64,000 nucleotides of DNA from an uncultured Paracoccaceae bacterium (GTDB lineage: Bacteria; Pseudomonadota; Alphaproteobacteria; Rhodobacterales; Rhodobacteraceae): assembly GCA_947503935.1 (NCBI GenBank), contig CANNFR010000004.1, positions 1 to 64,000 of the forward strand, given 5' to 3'. How positions within the stretch are numbered: position 1 is the first letter of the stretch; each line of letters starts with the position of its first letter. Made by a program: the position numbers and the translations under genes. Shown here piece after piece: positions 62,169 to 64,000 of the stretch. The notes below the pieces were generated by a model. That model made no database searches. It saw only the letters and a list, made by a program, of their open reading frames with translations, and was not told the origin of the DNA.

Positions 62169-63999
62169 TCCCGTCCTCTGACGTTTCTTCGCCTTCGGCG
62201 GCTGTTTCGCCCTCTGGCTCTGCCGGCGCTTCACCTTCGCTGCCGTCTTCCGCCGCGGCATCCTCGCCGCTGTCTTCTTCAGGCACAATCAGCGTGAATT
62301 CAATACGCCGGTTCGCCTCGCGCCCCTCTTCGGTGCTGTTGTCGGCAATCGGGTTCGCCTCGCCATAGCCGACCGCCGTCAGGTTCGAGGTCAGAACCCG
62401 CCGCGCCAGAAGGCCGTTCAGCACCGAATTGGCGCGCTGCTGGCTGAGCGAGAGGTTCATCTCTTCGCGGCCCTGGCTGTCGCTATGGGCGGCGATCTCC
62501 ATCGGGACGTCCTCGCAATTCTGCAAGGCCTCGGCGATCAGGTCGAGGGTCTTCAACCCGTCACCATCGATATCGGCCGAGCCGGGGGCGAAGGTGATTT
62601 TTTGCACGCTGAGGATGGTGTTGACGTCGGCCACGCATTCTTCCGGCGTTGGCAGTCCAAGCTCGGGGTCCAGCTTTTCCTCATAGCGCACCGAAATTTC
62701 GAACTGCGCGCCATTGCCCAGCTTTTCGGCCAGGATGCGCGCGATTTCGGCATTGGCGCCCTGATTACCGGTGGTGCCGCTGATCTGCACCAGATCGGGT
62801 TGCACCAGGGCCGATCCGTTGGCCAATTCGGCCAGCGCCTCAAGCGCGGCCAGAACGCGGACGGACCAGCCGCTTGGCAATTCGCCGTCAAGCCGTACGG
62901 CGTTATAGACGCTACCGGTACCGAACCGCGCGGCGGCGAAGCTTTCGACGACAGTGCGCAGACGTTCATCGGTCAGCCGGCCGCGCATCTGCAACTGGCC
63001 CTCGGGGCTGAGCGTGGCGGTGAATTGCGGCGGGCCGCTGCTATTGGCGTCGGGCGGCAACATCAACACGGGCGTGACCGAAAAGGCCTCGGGCAGGGCA
63101 CCGTCAAGCTCGCCCACAACGCGGTCGAAATCCTCCTGGCTGACGGTATCCTCGGCGATGAGCGAGATATCGGCGTCCGAAAACGTCAGGCTGCCCGCGC
63201 CCAGTTGGGCGAGCGCCGAGATCCCGGCCTCAACCGCTTCGGCCCAGCGCGGCGATGGAACGCCGAGGCCGATGGTGCAGGTCGATTTCCCTTCGGCCCC
63301 TGCCGCAACCGCTGCGGCCAGAATGCGGGTGCGCGCCTGATCGGTGTCGGCCGAACAGGCATCGAAACGCGCGCCATCAGCGTCGATCAGAAACCGCAAG
63401 GTGAAGGGCGTGATCACCGGGCGCGGCGCCGACAGATCCAGCCCTACCCGCAGCCCCGGCGGCGCCCGGCGGGCCAGCTCCGCCTCAAGCCGCGCTTTCT
63501 CAGCCGCGCTTGCGGTGATCGCGGTGACATTCACACGCTCGGCCGTGATCGAGATCTTGGCGCGGGGCAGGCTGGCAAGGGATTCCAGGCCAAATTCCAC
63601 CGCGGCGTCCCATCCCGGCGGGGCGGGGTAATCGGCGGTCTCCAGCATGTCGGTGACGCGCCCCTGACCCGCCAAGTCGCCCAATTCGCTGACGATGCTC
63701 TCGCGGTCGTCCGTTGCGGGGATCAGGCCGATCAGCGACACGCCGTCATCGTTGCGCAGAACCTCGACCGAGAAGTCGGGCGCGCGCAATTCCTCGGCCG
63801 GGCGCACCTCCATCGCGTCGATCACGCGGCTGGCATCGACCACGGTACCCGCGATGGACAACGCGCGAAACCGCAACGCCTCGGTCTCGGCCATGCCAGA
63901 GAGGCGCACGATCAGGCCATCAGCCTCAACCGCCGCCCAGTCCTGCCCCTCGATCGCCAGAGCCGTGCGGACTTCGGCCATTGATCGCGCCTCGATCAC
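62155..63999 (-). CDS. OmpA-family protein (5-prime end outside the window)
   Basis: The 614 visible residues carry several repeated BON-like units and a C-terminal OmpA-type peptidoglycan-binding domain (about 455-570: ITFAPGSADIDGDGLKTLDL, AHSDSQGREEMNLSLSQQRA, VGYGEANPIADNSTEEGREA). The last 40 residues are an acidic Glu/Ala tail. The frame is open to the window edge and no signal peptide is visible, so the true start is beyond 64000. It anchors in or near the outer membrane. Confidence 0.9.
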   Translation of the reverse strand: MIEARSMAEVRTALAIEGQDWAAVEADGLIVRLSGMAETEALRFRALSIAGTVVDASRVIDAMEVRPAEELRAPDFSVEVLRNDDGVSLIGLIPATDDRESIVSELGDLAGQGRVTDMLETADYPAPPGWDAAVEFGLESLASLPRAKISITAERVNVTAITASAAEKARLEAELARRAPPGLRVGLDLSAPRPVITPFTLRFLIDADGARFDACSADTDQARTRILAAAVAAGAEGKSTCTIGLGVPSPRWAEAVEAGISALAQLGAGSLTFSDADISLIAEDTVSQEDFDRVVGELDGALPEAFSVTPVLMLPPDANSSGPPQFTATLSPEGQLQMRGRLTDERLRTVVESFAAARFGTGSVYNAVRLDGELPSGWSVRVLAALEALAELANGSALVQPDLVQISGTTGNQGANAEIARILAEKLGNGAQFEISVRYEEKLDPELGLPTPEECVADVNTILSVQKITFAPGSADIDGDGLKTLDLIAEALQNCEDVPMEIAAHSDSQGREEMNLSLSQQRANSVLNGLLARRVLTSNLTAVGYGEANPIADNSTEEGREANRRIEFTLIVPEEDSGEDAAAEDGSEGEAPAEPEGETAAEGEETSEDGNEQN

Positions 64000-64000
64000 C

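Noticed and set aside
62485-63984. 499-residue ORF on the plus strand
   Set aside because: Mirror of the OmpA-family gene, Arg/Gly/Gln-rich and without recognisable domain or ribosome site.

Overview
The window looks like a chromosome or large-replicon segment of an alphaproteobacterium of the Rhodobacteraceae (Rhodobacter/Roseobacter group). The grounds are high-GC coding sequence, a polyol operon laid out like smoEFGK-smoS-mtlK of Rhodobacter, a fused MnhA/B antiporter subunit, TRAP and BMP-type transporters, a PHA synthase, and FnrL/FixK-type boxes (TTGA-N6-TCAA). No rRNA, tRNA or CRISPR array was seen. All assignments are from reading the sequence; no database search was run.

Layout. 0-3.3 kb is a gene-poor, visibly more AT-rich accessory stretch: a TetR regulator divergent from a small membrane protein, a 50-residue lipoprotein behind a perfect FNR-type box, and two unknown genes. 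3.3-9.3 kb is a complete group-2 Mrp (Mnh) Na+/H+ antiporter operon on the minus strand. 9.3-10 kb holds a degenerate repeat with a strong hairpin.

10-41.3 kb is a stress and low-oxygen island: universal stress protein, cation exchanger, flavodoxin-like protein, BMP-type nucleoside ABC transporter, phosphoribosyltransferases, a class II glutamine amidotransferase back to back with an ATP-grasp enzyme, beta-carbonic anhydrase, a persulfide module (dioxygenase, SqrR-like ArsR, rhodanese, SulP), a host-attachment-type protein, a phaC-acs-fused E1-E2-ACP cluster, a bactofilin-like membrane protein, DUF2267, and a site-2 protease with CBS domains. Exact or near FNR-type palindromes lie about 50-85 bp before most transcription units, so the island looks like one oxygen- or redox-controlled regulon. 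It is also decaying: a COG2187-type kinase, a PRPP synthetase, a PfkB kinase, a helix-hairpin-helix protein and a Crp/Fnr regulator are broken by stops or frameshifts, and two IS6-like elements sit near its right end.

41.3-43.5 kb is wreckage around the second IS6 element (truncated nucleotidyltransferase, sulfatase tail). 43.5-47.9 kb is an alpha/beta hydrolase coupled to a TRAP transporter and a divergent MarR regulator with an apparent operator. 48.1-49.4 kb is a TetR regulator divergent from a small exported protein with a duplicated operator. 50-57.6 kb is the LacI-controlled sorbitol/mannitol operon. 57.7-64 kb is housekeeping: hemolysin III, pgsA-moaD-moaE, a ClpP-fold membrane protein, a GYF/RDD protein, and a coiled-coil membrane protein with an OmpA-family protein that runs off the window.
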